DNA of 64,000 nt from contig OW204005.1 in the NCBI GenBank assembly GCA_934047225.1, positions 17,492,396 to 17,556,395 of the forward strand, read 5' to 3'. Within the stretch, counting starts at the first letter, position 1, and every line of letters starts with the position of its first letter. This stretch comes from Ypsolopha sequella. Its lineage: Eukaryota; Arthropoda; Insecta; Lepidoptera; Ypsolophidae. A program made the position numbers and the translations under genes. The notes beneath the pieces are model-generated. The model had not been told where the DNA came from, did no database searches, and worked only from the letters and a program-made list of their open reading frames with translations. This document shows positions 20,426 through 31,951 of the stretch, piece after piece.

Positions 20426-20731
20426 ACAAGGGCGAAAAGGAACGAAGATATCCGCCAGAGATCAAAGGTGACCGACATAGCCTGCCGGATCAGTAAGTTG
20501 AAGTGGTAGTGGACTGGCCACATTTGTCGCCGACGTGATAACTGTTGGGGCCGTAAGGCATTGGAATGGAGATCATGTACAGCAAAGCGCAGCGTAGGCC
20601 GCCCTCGTGCCCGCTGGACTGACGATCTGAAGGACGTTGCGGGTGGCGGCTGGATGAAGATGACTGAGGACCGCCAAGAGTGGCGTAACATGGGGGAGGC
20701 CTATGTCCAGCAGTGGACGAATACGGGCTGA
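20426..20731 (+). pseudogene. RTE-clade LINE, C-terminal fragment
   Basis: A frame of about 101 codons ends at TGA 20729-20731 with one internal TAG (20507-20509). The residues match the end of RTE reverse-transcriptase polyproteins as I know them: DIACRISKLKW, GRKALEWR, SVGRPRARWTDDLKDVAG, then DRQEWRNMGEAYVQQWTNTG. It is the very C-terminus, beyond the RT domain, followed by the tail TGGATGGAT. 5'-truncated, as usual for LINEs. It is the likely donor type for the SINE-like repeats at 121, 20968, 42940 and 55709, which share its last bases. Confidence 0.8.
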
Positions 20732-20967
20732 TGGATGGATATTTAAACTTCGCTTAGTTTTATTAACATGCACTCGTGTCCCAATGGCGTTCATTATGTC
20801 ACAGATGCACAAAATACTTCGTATATCTTCGATTACCGATGACGTAGTTCGTAGCGGCGTAGCGCGTCTACGAGGGCATGCTACAAATGTTTAGTCCAAT
20901 ACGCCAATATTTGGGCCAATGTGTAACGAACGAATTTTATTTGAAAACTACAAAAACAATTGTGTTT

Positions 20968-21333
20968 TCATCCATCCATCCATCAGTCTAGTTCGTCCAA
21001 TACTGGACCTAACCCTTTCCAGAACTTTGTCACTCCCAGCGGTCATCCTGAAAGAATTGCCCATACTCACACACGCTGGGCAGGCGGGTTGGTGAGCGTG
21101 GTGCCGGAACCCTCGCACCAGTGACACCGCTGCCCGTCACCAGTCTGTTCCATATAAGGCCCGGCTACTAGGGATGGATATACCGCCATCCATCGGTCCC
21201 AGGCATGGTGGGCCTCCTTGTTTTTTGCCTGTGAGCTGTCCTCTTACTGTCCCCCGAATTACTTCGAGGGGGTCTCCAAGTAAGATGGTGGTGCCTCCAC
21301 AGTTGAGCCCGGCATCAGCTCTACCACCTGGTT
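20968..21333 (-). mobile_element. SINE-like repeat with RTE tail, copy 2
   Basis: Reverse-strand copy of the 121-466 repeat, starting with four CATC units (the inverted GATG tail) and ending CATCAGCTCTACCACCTGG. It lies 240 bp from the RTE LINE end whose tail it shares, in the opposite orientation. Confidence 0.75.
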
Positions 21334-21510
21334 TTATAATATTTTAATAATTTGAATTTGTTATTCATGTTTGTATTCTTCTTATAACGTTCATATTACG
21401 TATAATACGTAGTATTTTAAAACTTTAACCTTGTAAAGAAGCGATGGGAATTTTCATAAAGACTCAGTTATTTAATTAACTGCAGTCTGCACATGATTAT
21501 TGGCCATGAC

Positions 21511-21880
21511 TTAAGAGGCCTGTGGAGCAAGCCTAGTTCATACAAACGAAATACTAAAACCATTTGTAAATCATAGATTTTCTTAGGATAGTGACTGTGT
21601 TTATTCCGATGTGATTATAGAATATCTTGGTTCCCAAATATATATTTTAAAAGGACACTGATTTAAAGACGACTTATAAGCAATTTAAAATTTCCATAGA
21701 AAGCTTATTTTTCTCATATTTCATGTTTAAATCAGTGTTCTTATTTAATTTATATTTGGGAACCTATATATTCTGTAATGCAATCGGAATAAATAAACAC
21801 CATCCTAAGAATATCTATGATTTACATATGGTTTTGGTATTTCGTTTGTATGAACTAGGATTGCTCCACCGCCCTCATAA
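21511..21880. mobile_element. Foldback MITE with ~145-bp arms
   Basis: GGAGCAAGCCTAGTTCATAC at the left is mirrored by 'gtatgaactaggattgctcc' at the right, and the match continues through 'ttgtaaatcatagat' and 'ggttcccaaatata'. The ORF at 21723-21983 is incidental. Confidence 0.8.
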
Positions 21881-22086
21881 GAGAGTGACCAAGATTTTTT
21901 TGATCAGTATCTATACGGTTGGAATTGATATTAGCTGTCATCCTCAAGTTTCTGACTCAATAAAATATTTAAGCACCGCTTAACTGAGAATACTCAAATC
22001 TGAAATCGGGGATAACTCTTGATTTGCAGATTTATGAAAGCATTTCTTACAAATTAATGCTTGTAAACGACGTACAAATTTTCGCA

Positions 22087-22371
22087 GTGTACATGTCGTG
22101 GCCATATCGTAGAATCGACTATTTCATGATCTGGTTGGCCATATCGTATTTCTGTTAAAATTGGGAGGGTCACCTTGCTCCGCTCCGCTTCGCTCGGCTT
22201 TCCAAATGTATTTACATGTAAACCTAACACGCTCCTCCTAGCTCCGCTTCGCTTCGCTCGTCGTCGCACCCATTTTTTACTTTTGGTGAAAGATTTTTGA
22301 TTTCATACTTTACGATCTGCCCAACCATCATGACATGGTCAATTCTATGATATGGCCACGACATATACAAC
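22087..22371. mobile_element. Foldback MITE, GTCGTGGCCATATCG ends
   Basis: Left arm 'atgtcgtggccatatcgta' and right arm 'atgatatggccacgacat' are inverted copies of about 56 bp. The centre has repeated 'cttcgctcg' motifs. Confidence 0.75.
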
Positions 22372-22744
22372 AAAACATGGGCAGAACGAAACGACTGCCG
22401 GCTGTCAAAACTAATGATACCGCAGTCGAATGGTAAGGTAACAAGATACTTATTAAAACTAAAACGGTCCAACCTACGTGACATGGTAGGTATCATAACT
22501 GGACACCGCAACCTAAACAAGCACCTTTTCACCACAAGGTGGCACCGATAGCCCTCTATGCAGAGGGTGCCTTCTAGAGGACGAGTCAGTGGAACATGTG
22601 CTACTCCACTGCTCTGCAACCGAAGACATGAGACGAAAAGCAGGGATTGCGACAAGCTCCACCTTCCCCTCACTGGACCAGTTTTTGTGTCAGCATGCTG
22701 AAGCTGTTCGGCTCTCCTTTAAGGAGCTGTCCTGGCTGGACTGA
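22364..22744 (+). pseudogene. LINE C-terminal fragment (RNase-H end and zinc knuckle)
   Basis: Frame Y-N-K-T-W-A-E continues through LKRSNLRDMVGIITGHRNLN, shifts frame near 22543, then continues PLCRGCLLEDESVEHVLLHC and runs to TGA 22742-22744. The Cys-x2-Cys...His-x4-Cys knuckle after an RNase-H-like end is typical of I/R1-type LINE polyproteins. One frameshift and 5' truncation (cut by the foldback at 22087-22371) make it dead. Confidence 0.75.
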
Positions 22745-22871
22745 CTGACCGGGGGGAAGTGCACAATATTCACGATTACCGAGAATCAGTGCAGGACTCA
22801 TCGCCCCCGCTACGAATTTAGAATTTAGAATTTTTAGACATATAAATTTTAGTATGTTTATAGGTTCCGTA

Positions 22872-23125
22872 TACAACGTGTAACCATATTTGAAGAGCTT
22901 ATTTAGGCAATGGTATAGAACAACTTTTACTATGGGACAAACCCAGTATCTCGAGAACAAAATTTAACTGTTTCATAGAAAAATGCAATGCCGCTCGGCC
23001 AAAATGTATGGAAGGGCAGATTTTTTTTCGAGATTTCAGGGTTGGTTCCATAGTAAAAGTTGTTCTATACCATTGACTGAATAAGCTCTTCAAATATGGT
23101 AACACCTTTCTGTTACACGTTTTAT
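22872..23125. mobile_element. Foldback MITE family C, copy 2
   Basis: Same arms as 19455-19717 ('tttgaagagcttattta', 'caacttttactatgg') and an inverted right half ending TGTTACACGTTTTATA. The left end lacks the ACAGAAAGG segment. Confidence 0.8.
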
Positions 23126-23510
23126 ATGAAAAAAGCTCAAGCTCTATTTATTGATCATACTAATAACATGGACCCGTTTCCCGGAACCCGCTTGGGCACT
23201 CCTGTTTCTAGATTTCTTAAGAGCGGTTTCGCAGCCGAATTGTGAAAAACCCACCGTTTTCTGATTAATCGCAACAGAACACTTATATTCAAAATTCACT
23301 CAATAGTTATACAAAAAAACCTTATTACCTGCGTATATGTTGCCATCGGAAAGTTTCCTTTGGTTTCTGTAAATTAGAACCACGAAATTTTTTAAATTCA
23401 ATTTTTTTTTCAATTTATATTACTGTGTCCAAAATTTTTAAATCGCTATAGTTTTCTTGTAATTGACCAGTCATAATCAACATATTTTTCATATTAACTT
23501 CAAAAGTATA

Positions 23511-24764
23511 TACTGGGTGGCGCAAACGTACTGGCACTATAGAAAATACTTATATATATTTTTTAAGCGACTTTTGGTAGTAAACAAATGTAAAATATAC
23601 CAGAAATAAACATAAATCGTTTTACTCCCCAAGAACGTGGAATAATCGTGTCAATGTTTTTACGGAATAATTTATCAATGATAAAAACACAACGTGAGTT
23701 CCGTCGATGATTTCCCCACCGCCCGGCACGGTTGGTCGCACATTTCAACGCTTTGTCACACGCCTCGAAGGAACTGGCTCCACATTGGATAAACCTAAGT
23801 CTGGCAGACCAAGAACTGGCCGTTCAGCCGAAAATATCGATGCTGTGCACGAAGATGTGGAAGAGTGTCCAGAAACATCAACAAAGTGATGTGTCACGCA
23901 ATTGGGCATTTCTAGGCGGATTTTGCACCGTGTTTTGGCGAAAGACTTGAAGATGTTTCCGTATAAAACTCAGATGAATCACCAGCTGCTGCCTACTGAC
24001 CCCCGGACTCGTCTAGAGTACAGCCAGCGCGTCATCAACCTCAACTTTGAAGAGGATGATTTTCCTTCAAAACTGCTTATGAGCGACGAAGCGCATTTTC
24101 ATCTCTCGGGACATGTCAATAAGCAAAATACTCACTTCTGGGGTCCTGAAAATTCGCGCATTATTCAAGAAACACCTTTACACCCAATAAAAGTTACTGT
24201 GTGGTGTGGCGTCTGTGCCGAAAGAGTGATCAGAACCTATTTTTTCCAAAATACTGCAGGCAATGCAATATCTGTAACTGGCGACCGCTACAATACCATG
24301 TTACGGGAGTTTTTGATACCCAGTTTGGATGAATTGGGGATGGAGCACATCTGGTTCCAACAAGACGGCGCCACGGCACACACAGCTATGAACTTAGTGA
24401 GGGACACCTTTCCAGGCCGTATCATCTCCGTTTTGGCGATTTGCATTGGCCTGCGAGATCGTCCAATCTGACGAGTCCAAACTTCTTTCTTTGGGTTTAT
24501 TTGAAATCTGTGGTGTATGTGAATAAACCACAGTCTCTCGCAGCCCTAAAAGAAAATATTCATAGAGAAATAAGGAACATATCACCGGAAGTGCTGCGAC
24601 AAGTTATGGAAAATGTCATAAATAGGGCTCAAATGTGCATCAACTCCATAGGTCACTATTTAATAGACATCATATTTAAATTTTGATGGGACGAAATTTG
24701 ATAGCCAAATATATAGTATTGAAAAAACTAATGGCAGTTTTTTATTGTAGCAAACCACCCGGTA
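23511..24764 (+). mobile_element. Tc1/mariner-type transposon, decayed
   Basis: Ends TACTGGGTGGCGCAAAC and, reversed, TACCGGGTGGTTTGCTAC, with TA at both borders: a Tc1/mariner superfamily layout, about 1.25 kb. It encloses the broken transposase at 23707-24686. Confidence 0.8.
23707..24686 (+). pseudogene. Tc1/mariner transposase (DDE), frameshifted
   Basis: The N-terminal part (23707-23889) carries a helix-turn-helix region with KSGRPRTGRSAENID, as in Tc1/mariner DNA-binding domains. The middle (23902-24471) contains the first catalytic Asp in LMSDEAHFHLSG and the second in IWFQQDGATAHTA. A missing base near 24434 shifts the frame; the next frame reads HWPARSSNLTSPNFFLW and SLAALKENI to a stop at 24686. 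The third catalytic position, usually D in DFFLWGYLK, is Asn (PNFFLW). So there are at least two frameshifts plus a catalytic substitution. The exact DDxD group was not assigned. Confidence 0.8.
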
Positions 24765-24769
24765 TTTTT

Positions 24770-25090
24770 TAATGACAGCTACTTTTTGGGTTGTTGAACC
24801 TCCCTAACTTTCTCATTTTTGAAGGTAATGAAAAAGATAATGTTGATGAATGCTCCAGGGGAACTACATAACACGTGAAAGAAAGATTTTTTTAAATCCT
24901 TGCTGTTCTTCTATTTTTCCACATTTTCTGGCTTATCTACTGGAGTAGTTGTTATTTTAGGGAGAACTCAACAGATTAAGAGCAACAAAAACACGAAAGT
25001 AAAGTCTAGGCATAATTAGACTAGATCTAGCCTGATCGCCGATGGTTTTCCTCCAATTTCATTCCAAGTGTCATTGAAAACAACACAATT
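24770..25090. other. No recognised feature
   Basis: AT-rich sequence right of the Tc1/mariner relic; no repeat partner found. Confidence 0.45.
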
Positions 25091-25129
25091 TCAGTCAAAC
25101 TGGTAACATTATTTCGCTAACCCAATTTT

Positions 25130-25700
25130 CTCTTAGTTTAATTCCTCCTCCTGGTTTGACAATTTGGAATGGCAAAATTGGGCTGCAATTATATTTTATT
25201 AGATGGGTTTTAACAGTATCTAAGACCTGCGGGCCTATTATGTATCTCTAGTTGCCTTCTGGACTGGGTGTCTATCATCAAAAACATAGATATACTATCG
25301 AATTCCGATTGCCTAAGCATATGTTCGCACTTGAAGTGACGACACAGATTGTTAATAGTTCAATACCCACTAAAGGCAATTTTGAAAGTTAAGTTTTTAT
25401 CTATGTTTTTGACGATAGGTACCTAGTTCAGTTGGCAACCAAAGATACAGAATAGGGGGGCTGGTTAAACAAAATTTTGATAGCACCGATTGAAAAAAAT
25501 GCGGATATTATGTATTTGTAAAGTCTCCTTGAAAATATTTTTGACAAAATAGCTTAGTACATTTTATATTAATAAAAAACCGACTTTTTGCTACTTTTCC
25601 TCGAATCCCTCTCGCACTGAGTGTTTTTTCGCATACGGAGTAACAGGGACGCTAAAACTTTTACATATCACCTTAATTTGAGGTCGTGATAAGGTGTGGG
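25130..25700 (+). repeat. J-repeat fragments flanking an I repeat
   Basis: 25130-25215 ('tcctggtttgacaattt', 'agatgggttttaac') and 25480-25700 ('ccctctcgcactgagtg', 'ggagtaacagggacg') match J modules at 44805-45045, reversed 36365-36820 and 3000-3420. Between them, 25225-25457 is a copy of repeat I, also at 41564-41804, containing 'tggactgggtgtctatcatc'. Confidence 0.65.
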
Positions 25701-25859
25701 AGCGGTACTTGGCGCAGAACATTATTGTATCGTAGCTCCGTGTACCCACGGAGTTCGCCAAGGCTTCATCCTCAAGCCGACTTCAGTTGCGTACAAGATG
25801 AGTCGTGGGGCAGTCGCGTTCTCCCCGCTGCAAAGTTTCACGATCTTTCACCTAACTTA

Positions 25860-26590
25860 GAGTGAAAGCTTTACTTTTAAAAGTGGAAAGCGTTGTTGAA
25901 AGTGGCTAAAGACTTATTTCACGTGGAAGGTTTTCTTGTTTATTTTCGTTGGAGCCTTCTGGATTACTGTAAGTACTTTATTTTAATATAACTGGTTACT
26001 TAAAGGTGGGTCATAAAATAAAACGTGTAAAACGATCGAAACTAACTTTTAGTTAGTTTCAGTTTACTAGGTAAAAATTGTGTTGGAACTGATATTAAAT
26101 TTGTTTTAAATATTAAATTAAATGTTAATTTTTCGTAACGATTGAATTACTCATGGATGTATATAGGTATATACATATTTATTACCAGTACTTACTCGTA
26201 TATATGTTCATCTACTCCATAGGCATATAGTAGATAAGACAAGGCAGGCTTTTAACATTTAAATAAGCCTCATACTGAAAAAAACTGCTACTACAAAAAA
26301 GGAGCGGCGCCAACAAAAAAATACCCCTTTTTTATTTTAACTTGTACACCATGAAAGTTATTCAGTAATTCAGTATGACCAGTACAATATTTGGTTCCAT
26401 TTAATGTACATATGTATGTATGCCGGTTATAAAATTCGCTATCTTTCTAAAGTGCGGCTGCAAACAAAATAGTTACAAGAAATTTTTGGTTGTTTTTTGT
26501 GCTCCTAATGAAGGTCAAATTGAATTTTTTAAAAACTTCAATGCAAGAGTCGATTCTGTGAATTTGTGACAAAATATTAGGAATTATAAT
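25860..26590. other. No recognised feature
   Basis: AT-rich sequence with no gene and no repeat partner identified in the window. Confidence 0.45.
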
Positions 26591-26593
26591 TCA

Positions 26594-26670
26594 CAGTGTT
26601 CTTAGGTAAAAGTTGATTTTGGGCGAATAAAAATTGAACGCCCAAAATCAACTTTTAGCCAAGAACACTG
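26594..26670. repeat. Compact hairpin, 32-bp arms
   Basis: CAGTGTTCTTAGGTAAAAGT at the left and 'acttttagccaagaacactg' at the right are inverted copies with one mismatch; loop of 12-13 bases. Probably a minimal foldback MITE. A wider inverted pair ('tagtttactaatgc') lies at 26680 and 26855. Confidence 0.8.
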
Positions 26671-26871
26671 TATACCAATAGTTTACTAATGCGTAAACAT
26701 ATTTTTAATGATATTACAGTAGCTTTAAAATACCTAATCTTATTTTCCATAGTCGTGATATTAGCCGTAATTTCCTAAAAAAAAACCAAGTTCACGCTCA
26801 TGGAAGATCCAATTATTTTGAAGCTAACATAATATTATTCAAAATATACGCTTATGCATTAGTAAACTATT

Positions 26872-27060
26872 AAATAGATAGATAGATAAAAACTTTATTC
26901 AATGCCTCTTACAAAAAAAACGCAAAAAGTACACATTTAGAGCTTAAAATATAACAAATACATTAGAATCCTTGAAATTATAACAATCTTTGACACAGAA
27001 GCTGAAAGGGCGCTGGCTCAGCATACGCCACAGAATAATCTGTGACACTGATATTCTGCC
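26872..27060 (-). mobile_element. LINE 3' end with TATC tail
   Basis: Minus strand: text with 'gccagcgccctttcagc', then TTGAATAAAGTTTTTATC and a short TATC repeat. A polyadenylation signal followed by tetranucleotide units is the pattern of LINE 3' ends, as at 47270-47312. Confidence 0.6.
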
Positions 27061-27329
27061 AGTACCATGCATTAAAAAGATCTATGTCGGTTAATCAAAT
27101 TAAATATTAAGACAGTGAACTTATAAAATTGTATAACCAGAAGACAATTTGCACAATTACCAATTTCCGTGACTCTTTGAACATTAGCCGTTTCAGAATC
27201 GGAAGGGTAAATATACTTAAGTAACATGTAATAAATTTGACAATAACAAAAATAAAATAGACACATATAATGAGAAAATGGGGAGGGAGAAGGGGCTTAT
27301 TTATCACCATTTTTACGATTTGCCACTAA

Positions 27330-27456
27330 GGGCCTGTTTCACCACTTCCAGATAAGTGCCTGATAGTTATATGTGACATATAACGCATGCAAAATGTGTT
27401 CCATTTTTAAACTTATCTTCTGGATATCACTTATCTGGAAGTGGTGAAACAGGCCC
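27330..27456. mobile_element. MITE with GGGCCTGTTTCACCA ends
   Basis: Left GGGCCTGTTTCACCACTTCC and right 'ggaagtggtgaaacaggccc' are exact inverses of about 29 bp. Flanks TAA and TAG fit a decayed 3-bp PIF/Harbinger duplication. 127 bp. Confidence 0.8.
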
Positions 27457-27467
27457 TAGGTATGCTA

Positions 27468-29970
27468 TCTATCTTCTATATAAATAAAAATGAATTGCTG
27501 TTCGTTAGTCTCGCTAAAACTCGAGAACGGGTGAACCGATTTAGCTAAGTTTAGTCTTGAAGTATTCGTGAAAGTCCAGGGAAGGTTTAAGCGATGAGAA
27601 AATGTGGAAAAATTGCGAGGAAAATACTAAAAACGACAATTTTATTTTCCCATACAAACTGTTCTTACCTGTCAAACATTTGATGTTCGCCCCGTCGCGT
27701 CGGTTCGGTATTTTAGGAATAAAAACATGTAGATCTAGATTAAATAAGGGTTTGGAATCGACAACATATCTCCTTAATAGTCTAATTATCGCGTATTTAG
27801 ATTTAAAACATGTAAAATACTGACATTATAATGACACTTGATTGTTGTGTTGGGTGCGTTCAGAAATATACTTTGAAACAGTAAAGTTCGCTATACGATC
27901 TAAAATTGGGTACTTCCCTAAAAATCAAATCAGCGACTCTTTATCAAATGTCAAAACGCCCCGATACTATGAAATTTGTATGAGGTTTTACCGGTTTTAC
28001 ATTATGACTACAGTTTTCTGTGATCAAACTGCTTCCTTTTTTCTTAGTTTTTAGCAATTATAAAAATTGTCAAACCCTCGAAAAAATCCGTAAAAATATT
28101 TTAACGATTATTTTAGAAGATCACATTGGATTGTGTCAGTTATTTTACTTTAACAGCAGTCAAGTATCAAAATGCACGGAATTGCATTCAATTTATCTAT
28201 TACCCGCACACATTATGTTTTTAACACCTGAAAAAAGATTCAAAACTTGATTTATCATTCTGATACTGCTTACAATGCCGAGGAGAAAACGACCTAACAT
28301 AGGTCGTCGAAGTCGATCGAATGTGCGACGAGCTACCTCACGCGCTAATCGCACTGATGACCAGCGAGAGACTGATAATGATAACAGTCGTATTGGTATG
28401 ACAGATTTGCATTCTAGAGTGAATTACAATGAAGTGGATAATAGGCATAGAATGGAACGAGTTCGGGCACATCGATCACAACAGCAGCGAGCACGGGAAA
28501 ATGAAATTGATCGATTCCGCAGACGCAATGTTCCTGTGAACCTGGCACGAGGAGCATTCTCCTACGATCAAGAAATAGATTATAGTGCCGACAAATCTGT
28601 AACAATTGGGGAAATGTCAATCATTTGTCAACATTGTAAAGCTTTAAAATACAGCGGTGCATTTGCAGGATTATGTTGTGCTGGTGGTAAAGTAAAATTG
28701 CCACAGTTAGTCCCACCACCTGATCCATTAGACTCATTAGTTTTTGGGATGACTGATTAATTGATTACAGGTGCTGAAACCAACAAAAAAGTCAGTGCTA
28801 TGAATTTTTATTCAAACAGAATCCGTGAACGATTGACGTACATCCGTCTAAACCAACAGCAGCTTCGATCTGAAGAGTACACTCATCTTCGCGATGCTAT
28901 TAATGCCGATGGCAATGCAAACAATGTGGGAAAAATGTCAATTTTGCCGGCCACTTACATTCGAAGGCCACGCCACCACGGTGTCGTGCATTTGGGTATA
29001 TTTGTTGACTAATACATATATGTCTGAACTAATATTCAATTTGATATAATTCAAATATTTTTTATTAAAGACTATATACTCGTAAATCAACCTTTACGGT
29101 AGGAACCATATTTTCTTAAATTTCCGCGATTGATCCCTGAATCGGCAACATATCAATTAATCTAACAGCAAATGCGAACCAGACTTGCTAAAGATGTCTT
29201 GACTTGCCTCGCCAGGACTTGACGGCGTGGCGAATATTGCCGATGTTGTGTTCATGACTTTCTTAAATCTCATTCAAATCCTTTAGTTCATCGGCAGTTA
29301 AATTAAGTTCTGAAAATGTTGTTCCTTCAGATGATGACACAGATGATGATGATGGCATTGTTGAGACGAACTTCGGTTTTAATAACAGTTGTTGTTTCAC
29401 TCGATTTTTTTGTTCCTTAGCCCTATTAATTCGTATTATTCGGCTCAAATTGTGACCGCACTTTATACAAAACTTGAAGGTATCAGCGGTTATTGTGAAA
29501 CATTCGTCGCATCTTTACAATTGTTTTGTGCAACTAGGACAGGTACTTCTGTTGTTCTGCCGTTCAATCCACTTTTTACAAAAGGGACAATGCATTGTTA
29601 AAAGTTAACTATAACTTCTGAAAAATAGTTTTGAAATATCAATTATATTTTCTTGGAAAGTTCGGTGACAGTGACACTGACAGTCAGTGTTGGCAGGTTA
29701 CTATTACGTTTAGTAATGTGGCGTAATCGATACAGATAAAAAAAATAGGCTGGTACCTTATTTGTGTCTATAATCTAATATAATGTCTCATGCAAAATAA
29801 TTATGAACATTAAGCTGGACATGTGTGCGTGATTTGCCCACTCTTTCCGCCCACTATGGAGCCGATACTTAGACTATCTGATGATGCCTTTATAAAGCTG
29901 CCGGCTCTGAAATACATACATATGGTTTATATTAAGAGGTAAGTGATACGAAGTTCACCGGGTCAGCTAG
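27468..29970 (+). mobile_element. Helitron, internally deleted
   Basis: The 5' side begins TC after A (TCTATCTTCTATATAAATAA) with the lepidopteran-style opening 'aaaatgaattgctgttcg' and 'ctcgctaaaactcgagaac'. The 3' side ends with hairpin GTGATAC-GAA-GTTCAC, spacer CGGGTCAG and CTAG (29967-29970), followed by T. It carries two fragments of the Helitron protein (28275-28760 and 28788-29012) but neither Rep nuclease nor helicase motifs. Confidence 0.8.
28275..29012 (+). pseudogene. Helitron Rep/helicase N-terminal remnant
   Basis: The first frame (161 residues, stop at 28758-28760) opens MPRRKRPNIGRRSRSN, a basic start, and ends with a cysteine module (ICQHCKALKY...GLCCAGGKVKLPQL) characteristic of Helitron N-termini. 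After a short gap, the second frame (to 29012) resumes at a later part of the protein: NFYSNRIRERLTYIRLNQQQ, LRDAINADGN and ILPATYIRRPRH. The intervening segment, the HUH nuclease with its two-His motif and Tyr, and the whole SF1 helicase are missing. It can only move with help from an intact Helitron. Confidence 0.8.
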
Positions 29971-30098
29971 TTGGTATATATTTTTTAGCTAAAAGTTCTA
30001 TTTTGGCCGCTATAATTATTTCTTAATATTTTGTTACCAATCCGAAGAATGTGAACGTTATAATAATTCTTCGACGACGGTAATATTTTATTTAATTA

Positions 30099-30364
30099 TA
30101 TAAGGTGACTTTTTGATCATCGTCCAAATTAATATTGGAGGCTTCGTAATTGATCAGCATCATGAATCGTTAACAATTTATGTAAAATTCGTATAATAAA
30201 ATTTCGACTTCCCGTAGTAATTTACTCCCAGTCCTGAGTGAATCACTATGGGAAGTCGAAATTTCGTTTTATGAATTTTGCAAAAATCGTTATTGGTTCA
30301 TGACGCTGATCACTTACCAAGGCTCAAGTATGAATTTGGACGATGTACGAAAATTCACCTTGTA
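30099..30364. mobile_element. Foldback MITE family D, copy 1
   Basis: Left TATAAGGTGACTTTTTGATC, right 'ttcaccttgta'. The arms run nearly to the middle, sharing 'ctcccagtcctgagtgaatc' at the centre. The right end TA is also the target duplication of mariner copy 1. Second copy at 49851-50114. Confidence 0.85.
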
Positions 30365-31673
30365 CGAGGGGCATGCCAAAAGAAGTTAGATACTTTTTAC
30401 TCCTTTGATTGACACTGGCAAGTTATACATCATCTTGTAGGCTGGTTGTTTGTTGATATATCTGAAAATAGAACGCACATCATTTCTTTTTTTTTTATTT
30501 GGATGAGCATCATTTTTCCGAGAATCTGGCGGGAATTCGCTTGCAGCAATGGAGCTCAGTCGAAGTGATTGTCGCGCTATGATTTATTATGACTATAAAA
30601 AAGTTTTAAGCCTCAAGAATGTTTTGAACTTTTGGCTACTACTTTTGGTGAGTCTGGTTGCTCACAAACAACAGTATTTAATTGGTTTGCTGAATTTAAA
30701 AGAGGACGGGGATGTCTCAAAGATGAAGCGAAGACAGGTCGGCTGCCAACCGCGGTCACAGAAGAAAACGTTCGTGCAGTCGAAAAACTTATTCGCGAAA
30801 ACCAACGAATTATGTATGTAGAGCTGGAGCGAGAACAGGGAATTGGATCAGCAGCAATGCAAACCATAATTTACGACCAAGGTGGTCTCCGTAAATGTTG
30901 TTTGAGATGGGTGCCGCACAAACTTACCGATGAGCAGAAAGACCGTCGGTTGGATTGGTGCCTATTCATGATAGATAAATTCGACGGTGGCGAGAAAAAA
31001 AATGTTTATGATATATTGACTGGTGATGAAACATGGCTTTATAACTATGATCCCGAAACAAAGTGAAATTCGACTGTATGGTGATTTGAAGATGAGCCAA
31101 CTCCAACGAAATGTCGCCGTGCACGAAGCACACAGAAACAAATGGTCGCCTCGTTTTTCAGCAAAACGGATCAAATTGCTACTGCAGTGCTAGAAAATCA
31201 AAGAACGATGAACTCCGAATGGTATGTGACAGTTTGTGCTCCAACAGTAATATCAGCTTGGTGTGACAAGCGACCGAAGTCAGGAATCCGACGCCTTCTC
31301 AGGCACCACGACAATGCAGCGTCGCACACGTCTGCCAAAACACTTGACTTTTTCGACTCAAAAAATGCGTCAATCCTCCCTCACTCACCATATTCCCCTG
31401 ACCTAGCACCTTGTGATTTTACCTGTTTCCAAAAATCAAAGAAAAAATAAAGGGGAAGAAGTTTGAAAGCAAAGAAGATGCAGTGGCTGCCTATATTTTC
31501 GAGATTTCAGAGGTGTCTAAAGAAGAGTGGTCTATGGTATTTTCCAATTAGTTCAGACGTATGGAAAAGTGTATACGTGCTCAGGGTGAATACTTCGAAA
31601 AGATCGATATTTGTAATAAAGAATAAATGTTATAATTTTTGAGTATCTAATTTCTTTTGGCATGCCCCTCGTA
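30363..31673 (+). mobile_element. mariner transposon, copy 1
   Basis: TA duplicated at 30363-30364 and 31672-31673. TIR: CGAGGGGCATGCCAAAAGAA and its inverse TTCTTTTGGCATGCCCCTCG, continuing about 30 bp with one or two differences. 1,311 bp. Encodes the broken DD34D transposase at 30549-31626. Confidence 0.95.
30549..31626 (+). pseudogene. mariner DD34D transposase, multiple lesions
   Basis: Starts MELSRSDCRAMIYYDYKK. A frameshift follows an A run near 30598, after which the frame reads ATTFGESGCSQTTVFNWFAE (helix-turn-helix). Catalytic Asp residues sit in LTGDETW, HHDNAASHTS and SPDLAPCDF, with 34 residues between the last two, the mariner spacing. Stops: TGA 31064-31066 (shared with copy 2), TGA 31082-31084 (private), and a TAG in the C-terminal region. 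One base is missing after CDF, so the end (GKKFESKEDAVAAY, GEYFEKID) is in another frame. Inactive. Confidence 0.9.
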
Positions 31674-31951
31674 TAACTCCGCATGCTATGATAAAACAAA
31701 AGGTGACTGTACCTAAGGACAATATAACCCGTTTAAAGGTTTTTGGAGTAACTTAATTATGTAGAACATTAATTATGCTTAATAGCAATGGCGTGCACCG
31801 GACTTTTTGCTGGAAAAGCAAGCAATTGGTCAAGAATAACAATAAAAAAATATGAAAAAATTTAACTATAACTTTGAAAAAAAAAATTTTGTATGACGCC
31901 AGGGTAGACAATGTCTACCCTAGAGTGAAAATTTCCTATACAAACTTTTTT

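Noticed and set aside
22224..22673. 149-codon minus-strand frame
   Set aside because: It is the antisense of the LINE fragment at 22364-22744, whose plus-strand zinc knuckle is the better explanation.
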